Part shown: piece after piece, positions 40,931 to 49,426 of the stretch
Numbering within the stretch: position 1 is the first letter of the stretch
Layout: every line of letters begins with the position of its first letter
The notes under the pieces: model-generated
What the model was told of the DNA's origin: nothing
The model's database searches: none
Seen by the model: the letters and a program-made list of their open reading frames with translations, nothing else
Assembly (NCBI RefSeq): GCF_028473645.1
Contig: NZ_CP097269.1
Location: forward strand, 2,808,001-2,872,000
Direction: 5' to 3'
Length of the DNA stretch: 64,000 bases
Origin: Acidovorax sp. GBBC 1281
GTDB taxonomy: Bacteria > Pseudomonadota > Gammaproteobacteria > Burkholderiales > Burkholderiaceae_C
Made by a program: the position numbers and the translations under genes

Positions 40931-40958
40931 ATGGATAGTTTTCTGCCAAAAATGGATA
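40931..40958. promoter_or_regulatory. Direct repeats upstream of hipA; candidate HipB operator
   Basis: ATGGATA occurs at 40931-40937 and 40952-40958, start-to-start 21 bp, i.e. two helical turns. On the minus strand they read TATCCAT. E. coli HipB binds TATCC-N8-GGATA, so the half-site matches although the arrangement is direct, not inverted. Confidence 0.4.
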
Positions 40959-40999
40959 ATTGCGGAGCGGAATCTTCCTTGTCCCGCGACGCCATCGGC

Positions 41000-42289
41000 T
41001 TACTTGAGCACTCCGCGCGAAATGTCCATCACCATGCGCGTGGCCAGGTACAGCCGGGGCACGATGGTGTCGATCTGCACGTACTCGGCGTTGCTGGAAT
41101 GCGCCCCATAGCCCGACAGGCCCATGCCCTCCACGACGGCGCCACGGGTCTTCAGCGCGGCGAACGCGGCGTCGGTGCCGCCGCCGGTGGCCTTGTCCAA
41201 CACGTTCAGGGGCAGGCCCAGTTCCTGGTAGATGGACTTGCCGTGGCCGGCCACGCGGCGCGAGGCATCGGAGGCCTCCAGCGGCGGGCGGCGCACTTCG
41301 AACTTCACCGACACCTTGGATTCGGGCAGCAACTTGGTCTGCACCTTGGCCCGCAGCTCTTTTTCCAGCCCGTCGAAGTCCGCCACGCGCAGGGCGCGGG
41401 CATCGGCCTGGGCCGTGGCCTCGGCAGGAATCACGTTGCGGTTGGTGCCGGCCTGGGCCACCGTCCAGTTCAGTTTCAGGCCCTGCTCAGGCTGGGACAG
41501 GTCCTTGAGCTGTAGTAGCTGGTGCGACAGCTCGTAGAGCGCATTCACGCCCTTTTCGGGCGAGGCACCGGCGTGCGAGGCCCGGCCCTGCACCGCCAGG
41601 TAGGCCGCGCCGATACCGCTGGTGGCCAGGCGCAGGCTGCCGTCCGTGCCGCCGCCCTCGAAGGAAAACACCGCATCCTGGTCGGCCGCGACGCGGGTGA
41701 TGGTGCTGCGCGCGCCGGGCGAGCTGATTTCCTCGTCGCCGTTGATCAGTACGGTGAGCGTGCCGTACTCGTTGAAGCCGAGCTTTTGCAGCAGGCCCAC
41801 GGTGTGCAGGATGGTGGCCACGCCCTGCTTGTCGTCCGCGATGCCCAGGCCGTAGGCCTTGCCGCCATCGATGCGAAAGGGCTGGTCCTTCAGCATGCCC
41901 TTGAGATACACCGTGTCCATGTGCGCGATGAAGAGGATCTTCTTCGTGCCGGTGCCCTTGAACTCGGCATGCACCGCCGGGCCCACCTTCTCGGGCGTGT
42001 CGTCCAGGCGATAGATGTCGGTGGGCTGCAGGATCTCGACGGTGCCGCCCTGTGCCTTGAGTTGCCCGGCGATCAACGCGGCGATCTGGTTCAGGCCCTC
42101 GATGTCCTTGCTGCCCGATTCGATGTGCACCAGGTCGCGCAGCGTGTCGAGCAGCGGCTGCTGCTCTTTCTGCGCCAGGGCGTGCACATCGGCCACCGGT
42201 GCGGCCTGCGCCAGGGTGCCGGCGAAAGCCAGGGACAGGAGTGCGATCAATGGGCGCACGAACAATGGAGGGGTCTGCGAGGAATGCAT
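41000..42289 (-). CDS. M20 metallopeptidase, glutamate carboxypeptidase (G2)-like
   Basis: The 429-aa precursor has a signal peptide (PLIALLSLAFAGTLAQA) and an M20 fold: the zinc His in FIAHMDTVY near residue 106, the bridging Asp in GLGIADDKQG near 137, the catalytic Glu in INGDEEISS near 170, and the last zinc His in GYGAHSSNAEY near the C-terminus. The dimerisation insert is present. Such enzymes release glutamate from folate or peptides in the periplasm. All motifs are intact. The gene is followed by none on the same strand; the LysR gene upstream at 42380 may control it. Confidence 0.82.
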   Translation of the reverse strand: MHSSQTPPLFVRPLIALLSLAFAGTLAQAAPVADVHALAQKEQQPLLDTLRDLVHIESGSKDIEGLNQIAALIAGQLKAQGGTVEILQPTDIYRLDDTPEKVGPAVHAEFKGTGTKKILFIAHMDTVYLKGMLKDQPFRIDGGKAYGLGIADDKQGVATILHTVGLLQKLGFNEYGTLTVLINGDEEISSPGARSTITRVAADQDAVFSFEGGGTDGSLRLATSGIGAAYLAVQGRASHAGASPEKGVNALYELSHQLLQLKDLSQPEQGLKLNWTVAQAGTNRNVIPAEATAQADARALRVADFDGLEKELRAKVQTKLLPESKVSVKFEVRRPPLEASDASRRVAGHGKSIYQELGLPLNVLDKATGGGTDAAFAALKTRGAVVEGMGLSGYGAHSSNAEYVQIDTIVPRLYLATRMVMDISRGVLK

Positions 42290-42379
42290 GGTGGCACCAG
42301 TGAGCATGAATGGGAGAAAAGCCATTATGGGCCGCTGCAACAAAAGCTTCACACCCTCTGATTTCTTGCAATATCCCAT

Positions 42380-43273
42380 TCAAGCCCAAGACTGCTGCAA
42401 GGAGGGATCGGGTACGGCCCACTGCGGATCGATGCGCGATGGCCGGGAACGCAGTTCGAACAGCCACATGCCATACAGCGGCAAGGCCTCGGTGAGTTGA
42501 AGCGCCTTGACCACCGGCGTTGCGGCGCCGAGCAGTGCCGGATGGGGCACGACGGCCAACAGCTCGGATTGCCCCACCAGATGGAGCATGCTGGCGAAAT
42601 CGGGACAGCGCACCGCGACCTTGGGCACAGGCATGCGGCGCACGCGGTGCGCCTCGGTGAGCACATCGACGGGACCTTTGACGCTGGGCCCGACGCAGGC
42701 CCACGCGGCACCCTGCAGCTCTGCCAACGTTCGGGCCCGTGCCAGGGAATGGCCGCGGCGGGCATAGACCTGCGGCTGCAACTCGTAAAGCAGGCGCTCG
42801 GCCAGGTCCGGGTGCGCAAATTGGCGAGGCTTGGGCGCGATGACCGCCATCGAACCGCCCCTGCAGCAGTCCGGCGAGCAACGCGCCCTCGTCCGCCGTC
42901 GCCATGTCGAGGCAGCGCCGGGGATGGGGAAGGCACCAGCGCGCATACAGCACGGGCCCCAGACCAGGGCGGCGGATGGCGTCAGCCCGACGCGCAGCAC
43001 ATTCCGGTCGGGCGCAGGCAGCGGCTCCAACCCCAGCGCCCCCATGCGCTGCCCCAGCGACGACGACTGTGCCGCCACCGATCGCGCCAGTTCGGTCGGC
43101 ACATAACGGCGCCCCGAACGGACCAGCAAAGGGGCGGGAAAGTGCGCCTGCAGCGCCTTCATTCCCTGGCTGATGGCAGGCTGGGAAACGCCACAGGCCT
43201 GCGCGGCCCGGGCAAAAGAGCCGTGCTCGACGACCGACCGAAGGTATTGCAGATGGCGCAGATACATAAGCAC
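42380..43273 (-). CDS. LysR family regulator with a ~35-codon out-of-frame segment
   Basis: The HTH (YLRHLQYLRSVVEHGSFARAA and GVSQPAISQGMKALQ) is standard, and the C-terminal half (LYELQPQVYARRGHSL, LVGQSELLAVVPHPAL) is a normal LysR effector domain. Between about 42955 and 42850 the frame reads a Cys/Arg-rich nonsense stretch, while the next frame reads VLYARWCLPHPRRCLD, then GALLAGLLQGRFD, the expected start of the effector fold. A one-base loss after VWGP and a two-base loss before MAVIAPKPR explain it; the two offset each other, so the ORF stays open over 297 codons. Binding of the inducer is probably impaired. Target unknown. Confidence 0.75.
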   Translation of the reverse strand: MLMYLRHLQYLRSVVEHGSFARAAQACGVSQPAISQGMKALQAHFPAPLLVRSGRRYVPTELARSVAAQSSSLGQRMGALGLEPLPAPDRNVLRVGLTPSAALVWGPCCMRAGAFPIPGAASTWRRRTRARCSPDCCRGGSMAVIAPKPRQFAHPDLAERLLYELQPQVYARRGHSLARARTLAELQGAAWACVGPSVKGPVDVLTEAHRVRRMPVPKVAVRCPDFASMLHLVGQSELLAVVPHPALLGAATPVVKALQLTEALPLYGMWLFELRSRPSRIDPQWAVPDPSLQQSWA

Positions 43274-43365
43274 CCTTTATGTATTGGCACCGATTGTGGC
43301 TTGCCGGGCAGCGCCGGGGCCGCCAAGCTACGGCGATCTACCCAGCGACCCAACAAGGACACCGC

Positions 43366-43794
43366 ATGACAACGCACCCGCTCGACACCGTCAAGGCCTA
43401 CCTGGGCCACCTCCACGCCAGCGATACCGAGGGCCTGATCGCCTGCTTCGAAGACGACGGGCTCGTGCACTCGCCTTTTCTCGGCACCGTGGGCGCCCGC
43501 GAATTCTTCCACCGGCTCGCGCAGGCTTCGAATGGCAGCGTGATCACCGTGCTGGACCTCTTCGCCTCGGTGGCACCGCAGGACGGCGGCGCCGTGCGCA
43601 TCGCGGCCTACTTCCGCTACGACTGGACTTTGAGCGACGGCCGCGAGGTGACCTTCACCTGCGTCGATGTCTTCACCTTTGACCCAGGCAGCCCACGCAT
43701 CCGGGCCATGCAGATCGTCTACGACACGCATCCCCTGCGCGAACAGGTCGGCGACAAATACGCACCGGCACCGCCGCCGACTACAGCAGCGTGA
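43366..43794 (+). CDS. NTF2-like / SnoaL-type protein
   Basis: The 142-aa protein has a cone-shaped alpha+beta NTF2-like fold: LDTVKAYLGHLHASDTEGLIACFEDDGLVHSPFLG at the start, a catalytic-type Asp/His region, and TCVDVFTFDPGSPRIRAMQIVYDTHPLR at the end. The fold serves isomerases, dehydratases and ligand binding, so function is open. AAGGAC precedes the ATG at 43366. The last 14 bp overlap the end of the convergent metR gene. Confidence 0.72.
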   Translation: MTTHPLDTVKAYLGHLHASDTEGLIACFEDDGLVHSPFLGTVGAREFFHRLAQASNGSVITVLDLFASVAPQDGGAVRIAAYFRYDWTLSDGREVTFTCVDVFTFDPGSPRIRAMQIVYDTHPLREQVGDKYAPAPPPTTAA

Positions 43795-44707
43795 CGGCCT
43801 TGAGCGCAACGAAGCTCGTCTCGCGGATCACGCCCACGAAGTCCTGCAGGTAGTGCCGGCCCGACAACTGCGGCAGGCAGGCCGCGTGCAGCTCGCCCAT
43901 CAGGCCCTGCTCGCCCACGGGCCGGGCGGTGACGTAGCCGCGGTCCAGATAGCTTTGCACCGCCCAGAGCGGCAAAGCCGCCACGCCGCGACCGCTGGCC
44001 ACGAGCTGCAGCATGGCGACGGTGAGTTCCGTGGTGCGCCGGGGCGGGCGGATGCCGGCGGGCTCCAGCACCTGGCGCACGATGTCCAGCATCTCGTCAG
44101 GCACCGGGTAGGTGATGAGGGTCTGGTCGGCGAAGTCCTGCGCGGCCAGCCACGGCTTGTCGGCCAACGGGTGCCCGTTGGCCAGCAGCGCGCGGATCTC
44201 GAATCCGAACAGCGGGTGGTGGTCGACTCCTGCCTCGTCGCCGTCCACCTCCGACACGATGGCCAGGTCGGCCCGGTCCTGGTGCAGCAAGCCCACCGGA
44301 TCGGCGTGAAAGCCGCTCACGATGTCCATCTCCACCTCGGGCCAGCGGCTGCGGAAGGCGTCCATCGCGGGCATCAGCCAGTCGAAGCAGGTATGGCATT
44401 CCACGGCGATGCGCAGTTGCCCGGCCGAGGCCATGGACAGCCGCGCCACGTCGCGCTCGGCCGCCTCCACCTGGGGCAGCAAGGCGTCGGCCAGCGCCAG
44501 CAGCCGCGTGCCGGTGGCGCTGAACTGTGGCGGCACGGACTTGCGCTCGAATAGGGGCGCGTTGTAGCGGTCTTCCAGCAGCTTGATCTGATGCGACAGG
44601 GCCGACTGGGTGAGATTGAGCAATTGCGCTGCGCGCACCAGACTGCCGCTGTCGCGCAGGGCGGCCAGGGTGCGCAGGTGGCGGATTTCCAGAATCGACT
44701 GGTTCAT
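43781..44707 (-). CDS. metR: LysR family activator MetR
   Basis: The 308-aa protein starts with LEIRHLRTLAALRDSGSLVRAA and has the HTH LNLTQSALSHQIKLLEDRY, followed by LFERKSVPPQFSATG, which is typical of MetR. The effector domain holds IAVECHTCFDWLMPAM, a MetR hallmark for the homocysteine co-inducer. It is divergent from metE with 108 bp between, the standard arrangement in which MetR plus homocysteine activates metE. No frameshift. Assignment is firm. Confidence 0.93.
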   Translation of the reverse strand: MNQSILEIRHLRTLAALRDSGSLVRAAQLLNLTQSALSHQIKLLEDRYNAPLFERKSVPPQFSATGTRLLALADALLPQVEAAERDVARLSMASAGQLRIAVECHTCFDWLMPAMDAFRSRWPEVEMDIVSGFHADPVGLLHQDRADLAIVSEVDGDEAGVDHHPLFGFEIRALLANGHPLADKPWLAAQDFADQTLITYPVPDEMLDIVRQVLEPAGIRPPRRTTELTVAMLQLVASGRGVAALPLWAVQSYLDRGYVTARPVGEQGLMGELHAACLPQLSGRHYLQDFVGVIRETSFVALKAVTLL

Positions 44708-44815
44708 TAGATATTCTCAAGATGAAGGCACAAAACTTTCGTTTGAATAATAAATGCAATCACCGGACCATGGCGGCCTGCCTCAGCGCACCACCCATTC
44801 AAAGGAATTTCGACC
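44708..44815. promoter_or_regulatory. metR-metE divergent promoter region
   Basis: The 108-bp AT-richer spacer separates two opposed starts. MetR sites of the TGAA-N5-TTCA type would be expected; the nearest match is TGAAGG with TTTCG at 44718-44737, which is imperfect. AAAGGAAT lies before the metE ATG. Confidence 0.5.
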
Positions 44816-47206
44816 ATGGCCCAATCACCCATCTCCACCCACACCCTCGGCTTTCCGCGCATGGGCGCACACCGCGAACTCAAGGTCGCGCTGGAAAAGC
44901 ACTGGCGCGGCGACCTGACGTCCGAGGCGCTGGAGGCCGTGGGCGCCGATCTGCGCGCCCGACACTGGCAGGCCCAGCGCGACGCGGGCCTGGCCTTCGT
45001 CACCGTGGGCGACTTCGCCTACTACGACCATGTGGCCAACCACATCCAGCTGCTGGGCGCCGAGCCCGCGCGCTACGGCTTCCTGCCCAGCCAGCCCGAG
45101 CTGGCCCGCTACTTCAAGATGGCCCGCGGCGAGTCCACCGCCACCGCGGCCCCCTGCCAGGGCGAGTCGGGCCAGGGCGCCTGCGGCCACGCGCCCGCCA
45201 CGCCGCACGCCAGCCAGTTCGCGCTGGAGATGACGAAGTGGTTCGACACCAACTACCACTACCTCGTGCCGGAATTCACGCCGGCCACCACCTTTCGGTT
45301 GGCCAGCGAGCGCCTGTTCGAAGAGGTGGCCGAGGCACAGGCCCTGGGCCACCCCGTCAAGGCGGTGCTGCTCGGGCCTCTGAGCTTTCTGTACCTGGGC
45401 AAGGAAAAGGCCGAAGGCTTCGACCGCTTCTCGCTGCTGCAGCCGCTGCTGGACGTGTACGAACAGATCCTCGCGCGGCTCAAGCGCCAGGGCGTGGCCT
45501 GGGTGCAGATCGACGAGCCCATCCTGGGCCTGGACCTGCCCGATGCCTGGCGCCACGCCTTCGAGCCGGCGTACTGGCAGCTCAACCGCGCCGGCGCCCA
45601 GGTGCTGCTGGCCACCTACTTCTCGCCCCTGCAGGAAAACACCCGGCTCGCGTCCCAGCTGCCCGTGGCCGGCCTGCACGTGGACGCCGTGCGGGCGCCG
45701 GAGGACCTGGTCGCCGTGACCGACTGGCTGCCCAGCCACAAGCTGCTGTCGGTCGGCATCGTGGACGGCCGCAACATCTGGCGGGCCGACTTGGACGCCG
45801 CGCTGGAGCGCCTGGCCGCCATCGCCGCCAAGCACCAGGGGCCGCTGTGGATCGCGCCCTCATGCTCCCTGCTGCACGTGCCTTTCGGCCTGGCGTCGGA
45901 AGACCGGCTCGATGCCGAGGTGAAATCCTGGCTGGCCTTCGCCCTGGAAAAGCTCGGTGAGCTGCATACCCTGCAGAGCACCCTCAACGGACAGCCCGAT
46001 GCGGCGGCCCTGGCCACCGCGCGCGCCGCCATCGACAGCCGCCGCGCCAGCCAGCGCGTGCACCGCCCCGATGTGGCCCGGCGCCTGGACGGCGCCCCGG
46101 CCGGTGCCGACCAGCGCACCGCGCCCTTCCCTGTCCGGCAGGCCGCGCAGCGCCAGCGGCTGCAACTGCCGCTGCTGCCCACCACGACCATCGGCTCGTT
46201 CCCGCAGACCGCCGAGATCCGCGCCGCCCGCGCCGCCTTCAAGCGCGGCCAGCAAGCACCGGATACCTACCGCGCCGCCATGCAGGCCGAGATCGAACGG
46301 GCCGTGCGCACGCAGGAGGCCCTGGGCCTGGACGTGCTGGTGCATGGCGAGGCTGAGCGCAACGACATGGTCGAATACTTCGGCGAACAGCTCGACGGAT
46401 TCGCCTTCACTGCCAACGGCTGGGTGCAGAGCTACGGATCGCGCTGCGTGAAGCCGCCCATCCTCTTCGGCGACGTCGCCCGCCCCCGGCCGATGACGGT
46501 GGACTGGACCGCCTTCGCGCAAAGCCTCACCCCGCGCCCCATGAAGGGCATGCTGACCGGGCCCATCACCATCCTGCAGTGGTCCTTCGTGCGCGACGAC
46601 CAGCCGCGCAGCCGCACGGCCGAGCAGATCGCCTGGGCGATCCGCGACGAGGTGAGCGACCTGGAAGGCGCCGGCATCGGCATCATCCAGATCGACGAGC
46701 CCGCCATCCGCGAAGGCCTGCCGCTGCGCCGCGCGGACTGGAAGACCTACCTGCAATGGGCGACCCGGGCGTTTCGCATCAGCGCCTCGGGCGTGCGTTC
46801 GACCACGCAGATCCACACCCACATGTGCTACAGCGAGTTCAACGACATCCTGCCCGAGATCGCGGCCATGGATGCCGACGTGATCACCATCGAGACCAGC
46901 CGCTCCGACATGGAGCTGCTGCGAGGGTTCGGGGCGTTTCAGTACCCCAACGAGATCGGACCCGGCGTGTACGACATCCACTCGCCCCGCGTGCCCGGCG
47001 TGCAGGAAATGCGGCGCCTGCTGGAGAAGGCCGCGCAGGTCGTTCCGGTGGAAAACCTCTGGGTCAACCCCGACTGCGGCCTGAAAACCCGCGGCTGGCC
47101 CGAAACCGAAGCTGCGCTGCGGAACATGGTGGACGCCACTCGCGCGCTGCGACGCGAGTGGCCAACCTCGAACGTGGCAGAGCCAGAGGTGGCAGCCAGC
47201 GCCTGA
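44816..47206 (+). CDS. metE: Cobalamin-independent methionine synthase
   Basis: The 796-aa enzyme transfers methyl from 5-methyltetrahydropteroyltri-glutamate to homocysteine. It begins with [24 protein letters not shown] as in MetE. The C-terminal domain has the zinc ligands in [11 protein letters not shown] (His and Cys near residue 670) and [13 protein letters not shown] near 755. Conserved [12 protein letters not shown] marks the start of the catalytic barrel, and VLTGP-type [13 protein letters not shown] follows. Two Ala/Gly-rich inserts are small. All catalytic residues are intact. It faces the type III effector candidate tail to tail with only 14 bp between the stops. Confidence 0.97.
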   Translation: MAQSPISTHTLGFPRMGAHRELKVALEKHWRGDLTSEALEAVGADLRARHWQAQRDAGLAFVTVGDFAYYDHVANHIQLLGAEPARYGFLPSQPELARYFKMARGESTATAAPCQGESGQGACGHAPATPHASQFALEMTKWFDTNYHYLVPEFTPATTFRLASERLFEEVAEAQALGHPVKAVLLGPLSFLYLGKEKAEGFDRFSLLQPLLDVYEQILARLKRQGVAWVQIDEPILGLDLPDAWRHAFEPAYWQLNRAGAQVLLATYFSPLQENTRLASQLPVAGLHVDAVRAPEDLVAVTDWLPSHKLLSVGIVDGRNIWRADLDAALERLAAIAAKHQGPLWIAPSCSLLHVPFGLASEDRLDAEVKSWLAFALEKLGELHTLQSTLNGQPDAAALATARAAIDSRRASQRVHRPDVARRLDGAPAGADQRTAPFPVRQAAQRQRLQLPLLPTTTIGSFPQTAEIRAARAAFKRGQQAPDTYRAAMQAEIERAVRTQEALGLDVLVHGEAERNDMVEYFGEQLDGFAFTANGWVQSYGSRCVKPPILFGDVARPRPMTVDWTAFAQSLTPRPMKGMLTGPITILQWSFVRDDQPRSRTAEQIAWAIRDEVSDLEGAGIGIIQIDEPAIREGLPLRRADWKTYLQWATRAFRISASGVRSTTQIHTHMCYSEFNDILPEIAAMDADVITIETSRSDMELLRGFGAFQYPNEIGPGVYDIHSPRVPGVQEMRRLLEKAAQVVPVENLWVNPDCGLKTRGWPETEAALRNMVDATRALRREWPTSNVAEPEVAASA

Positions 47207-47220
47207 GGGCTTTTGATGGC

Positions 47221-48171
47221 TTATTTGGGTGCTGCGTCGACCATCGCTTTGGCCGCAGCTTCGATGGTCTTGCGGTGAGCCTCAGCCATTTTGGTAATCA
47301 CGTCGCGAATGGCTGCTTGTTCCTGAATCCTGACATTCAACTCAGTCAGCGCGTTCGCGTTGACCTCCTGCTGTTCTTGCATCCGTATCAGCCGCAGCGT
47401 CTTTTCGTCAACCTGGATTTCTTCATGAAAACCTTGGTTTCCTGGGCCGGCATTGATGTGAACATCGACATCGATGTCGCGCTCATCGTCGGAGCCGCTG
47501 TCCGAAGGAGGCGGCCCTTCCATGTGCACATCGATTTCTTCATGGGTGTCATGATTTTTCGGCGCGGTGCTGATGTGGACATCCAGGTCCAGTTCAGTCT
47601 CGCTGTCGGAATCGGTGTCCGAAGGAGAGGGCGCGTCCATGCCCAACTTGATTTCTTCCGGGCTGCTGTGGCTCGGCTTCACCGGCAACGGTGGTGGCGG
47701 GGGCGGCGTGGGCGGGCCGCTGACAGGCACCTCGGTCGCTTCGGCAGGTACCTGCTCATTAGAAGGAGGCGTCATCGTGATGATCGCGTCTTCATTACCG
47801 CTATTGGTCTTCTGCATTTTCTGGAAAAGCGGGCTGCTGTGAATGTCATTCAGCAGGGAGGCTTTAACGTCATCGGAATTTTTACCGTCGCGCGATTTGA
47901 TCAGGCTGTCGCGTACCGCTTCGGCACTCAGTTCTCGCTTCTGGCTCTGAATCAGCGAGTTCTTTCGCAGCAAATTGATGTTGGAGCGCGGTGCCAAGCT
48001 GCCTCCAAGCTCCCCTTTCGATTGGCTATTGGCCTGCAGGCCGTCGGGGCCACCCAGGCTTTTGCGCGATTCCGACCTCTGAAGGGTCGGCTCCTTGATG
48101 GAACCTGAATCCTTCAGGCCGGGAAGCCCTCCCAGCTTATTGGAGGAAAGGTTATTCACAGAAGTAGTCAT
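47221..48171 (-). CDS. Candidate type III secreted effector, Ser/Pro-rich with acidic repeats
   Basis: The 316-aa protein has no recognised family. Its first 50 residues hold 9 Ser, few acidic residues and no signal peptide, the usual look of a type III export signal. Residues 153-163 are poly-Pro. Residues 178-254 are two ~38-aa acidic repeats built on SDxxSDxE, DxDVHI and HEEIxV. Residues 255-310 are a predicted amphipathic helix or coiled coil. A perfect PIP box with a correctly spaced -10 motif lies 69 bp before the ATG, which ties it to the HrpX/HrpB regulon. Composition is less GC-rich than metE next door. An effector is inferred, not shown; a cell-surface or cytoskeletal role is possible. 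Confidence 0.72.
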   Translation of the reverse strand: MTTSVNNLSSNKLGGLPGLKDSGSIKEPTLQRSESRKSLGGPDGLQANSQSKGELGGSLAPRSNINLLRKNSLIQSQKRELSAEAVRDSLIKSRDGKNSDDVKASLLNDIHSSPLFQKMQKTNSGNEDAIITMTPPSNEQVPAEATEVPVSGPPTPPPPPPLPVKPSHSSPEEIKLGMDAPSPSDTDSDSETELDLDVHISTAPKNHDTHEEIDVHMEGPPPSDSGSDDERDIDVDVHINAGPGNQGFHEEIQVDEKTLRLIRMQEQQEVNANALTELNVRIQEQAAIRDVITKMAEAHRKTIEAAAKAMVDAAPK

Positions 48172-48203
48172 GGCAAGCCTGGGCGTGGATCGATGGTGAT
48201 CGA

Positions 48204-48264
48204 AGTGTGCGCAAGCCCGCCGTCCTCCCCCCAAAAGTAGCGAAGGCATCACCCTCGAAGCGAA
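48204..48264 (-). promoter_or_regulatory. PIP box and -10 motif of the effector candidate
   Basis: On the minus strand TTCGC-N15-TTCGC runs from 48264 to 48240, matching the plus-inducible promoter consensus TTCGB-N15-TTCGB exactly. After 30 nt comes CACACT (48209-48204), which fits YANNNT; published PIP promoters place this -10 motif 30-32 nt after the box. The start codon is 33 nt further on. Expected activator: HrpX/HrpB-type AraC family protein. Confidence 0.8.
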
Positions 48265-48385
48265 GGCAGCAGCACAACTTTGCATCGAACCCCTCCTACG
48301 AGTGCAGGGCCCCCAGTCCTGCCGAAACAATTGTTTCAGCATTCGACACTTGGTCTACCGCTACTCACCTACTCCAAAGGAAACC

Positions 48386-48544
48386 ATGTCTATTTCTCTC
48401 ATCCTGCTCATCGTGCTGATCTTGATCCTGGTCGGCGCCCTGCCTACCTGGGGCCACAGCCGCTCGTGGGGATACGGTCCCAGCGGCGGTATCGGATTGG
48501 TGGTGGTGATCCTGCTGGTCCTGCTGCTGATGGGCCGGATATAA
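48386..48544 (+). CDS. DUF3309 family small membrane protein
   Basis: The 52-aa protein has two hydrophobic helices, residues 2-20 (SISLILLIVLILILVGALP) and 35-50 (GIGLVVVILLVLLLMGRI), separated by WGHSRSWGYGPSGG, the family pattern. Such proteins are common in proteobacteria and have no known role. AAAGGAAACC lies before the ATG. It is divergent from the effector candidate, and a terminator follows at 48583. Confidence 0.78.
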   Translation: MSISLILLIVLILILVGALPTWGHSRSWGYGPSGGIGLVVVILLVLLLMGRI

Positions 48545-48582
48545 GCCCCATCGACGCCGTGCTACCGCGGTGTCGATTTTTC

Positions 48583-48612
48583 AAAAAGGCGGCCTACCAG
48601 GGCCGCTTTTTT
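48583..48612 (+). terminator. Intrinsic terminator after DUF3309 gene
   Basis: GCGGCC (48590s) and GGCCGC (48601-48606) form the stem, followed by T6; an A5 run precedes it. Confidence 0.75.
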
Positions 48613-48676
48613 GCGTCCGCTCATCAGTGGCTCCAGCGAGCACAGCAGCCCGCCATTCCACCACCAAGACGATTGA

Positions 48677-49207
48677 TCACGCAGGCCGCTTCTCTGCCGC
48701 GATGAATGCCATCGAGAATCGGGCGAACTCCTTGCCTTCCACCACCCCATTGGCATTGCCCCCCTGATCCATCAACTGCAGGATGGCCTGCGACAGTTCG
48801 CTGTTGGCGGTCTTGGCGCCGGAGGTGTCTCCCAGGCCCTTCATGAATTCTTCCTGGGAGATCTTGCCGTCGTGGTTGGCATCGAACCCCGCCGTCAGCT
48901 GCTCTTTCTGCGCCTGGGTCGCGCCGAACTGGGTGAGCAGCTCTCCAAAATTCTCCGTGGAGACCGACCCGCCCTGCGACGACGCGAGGGAAGACCGCGC
49001 CGCCACGCCCCGGGCGGATGCGGCCGCGCTCTGGCCCGCGACGCCGGACAGCGCCTCGGCTTCTTTGCTCAAGGTGATCTGCGTGGAGGGCTCGGCGGGC
49101 GAAGCGCCGCTGCCCCGCGCGGAAGCCGAGGGTTTCGCCGCCCCGGAGGACGACGCGTTGAACAGCAGGGATGCGACCGATGCAAGGCCGGAAATAAGGG
49201 GTGTCAT
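48677..49207 (-). CDS. EF-hand calcium-binding protein
   Basis: The 176-aa protein has an Ala/Ser-rich N-terminal half with no clear domain, then two EF-hands: DANHDGKISQEE near residue 108, with the full D-x-N-x-D-G-x-I-x-x-x-E loop, and a looser second loop with DQGGNANGVVEGKE near 148. AGGAG lies upstream of the ATG at 49207. The N-terminus (LISGLASVASLLF) is weakly hydrophobic but not a good signal peptide. Its location beside a PIP-box gene raises the option of secretion, yet no PIP box lies in front of it. Confidence 0.75.
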   Translation of the reverse strand: MTPLISGLASVASLLFNASSSGAAKPSASARGSGASPAEPSTQITLSKEAEALSGVAGQSAAASARGVAARSSLASSQGGSVSTENFGELLTQFGATQAQKEQLTAGFDANHDGKISQEEFMKGLGDTSGAKTANSELSQAILQLMDQGGNANGVVEGKEFARFSMAFIAAEKRPA

Positions 49208-49426
49208 CGCCAAAGTACTCCTGTCGGTGGCGAAGCAGTCCACACAAGAAAACGCCCTTCGCCCGGCCCATGCAGGGTAGGCCCTGGCGAAAATTCCAAT
49301 GCGGTGAAAAAGCCCCCATCTCCAGGCCATTAACCTCCCATGGACTGTTCAGGACCGGGCCCCACCTGGGTCCATGGGTGGCCCAGCCCAGAAGCGGGGC
49401 GTGACGGAGCCTGAACGATCCGAAAA

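Noticed and set aside
44716..44740. MetR half-sites in the metR-metE spacer
   Set aside because: No clear TGAA-N5-TTCA pair; kept only as a promoter region.
48386..48544. PIP-box control of the DUF3309 gene
   Set aside because: The PIP box is a direct repeat with polarity and points leftwards, away from this gene.
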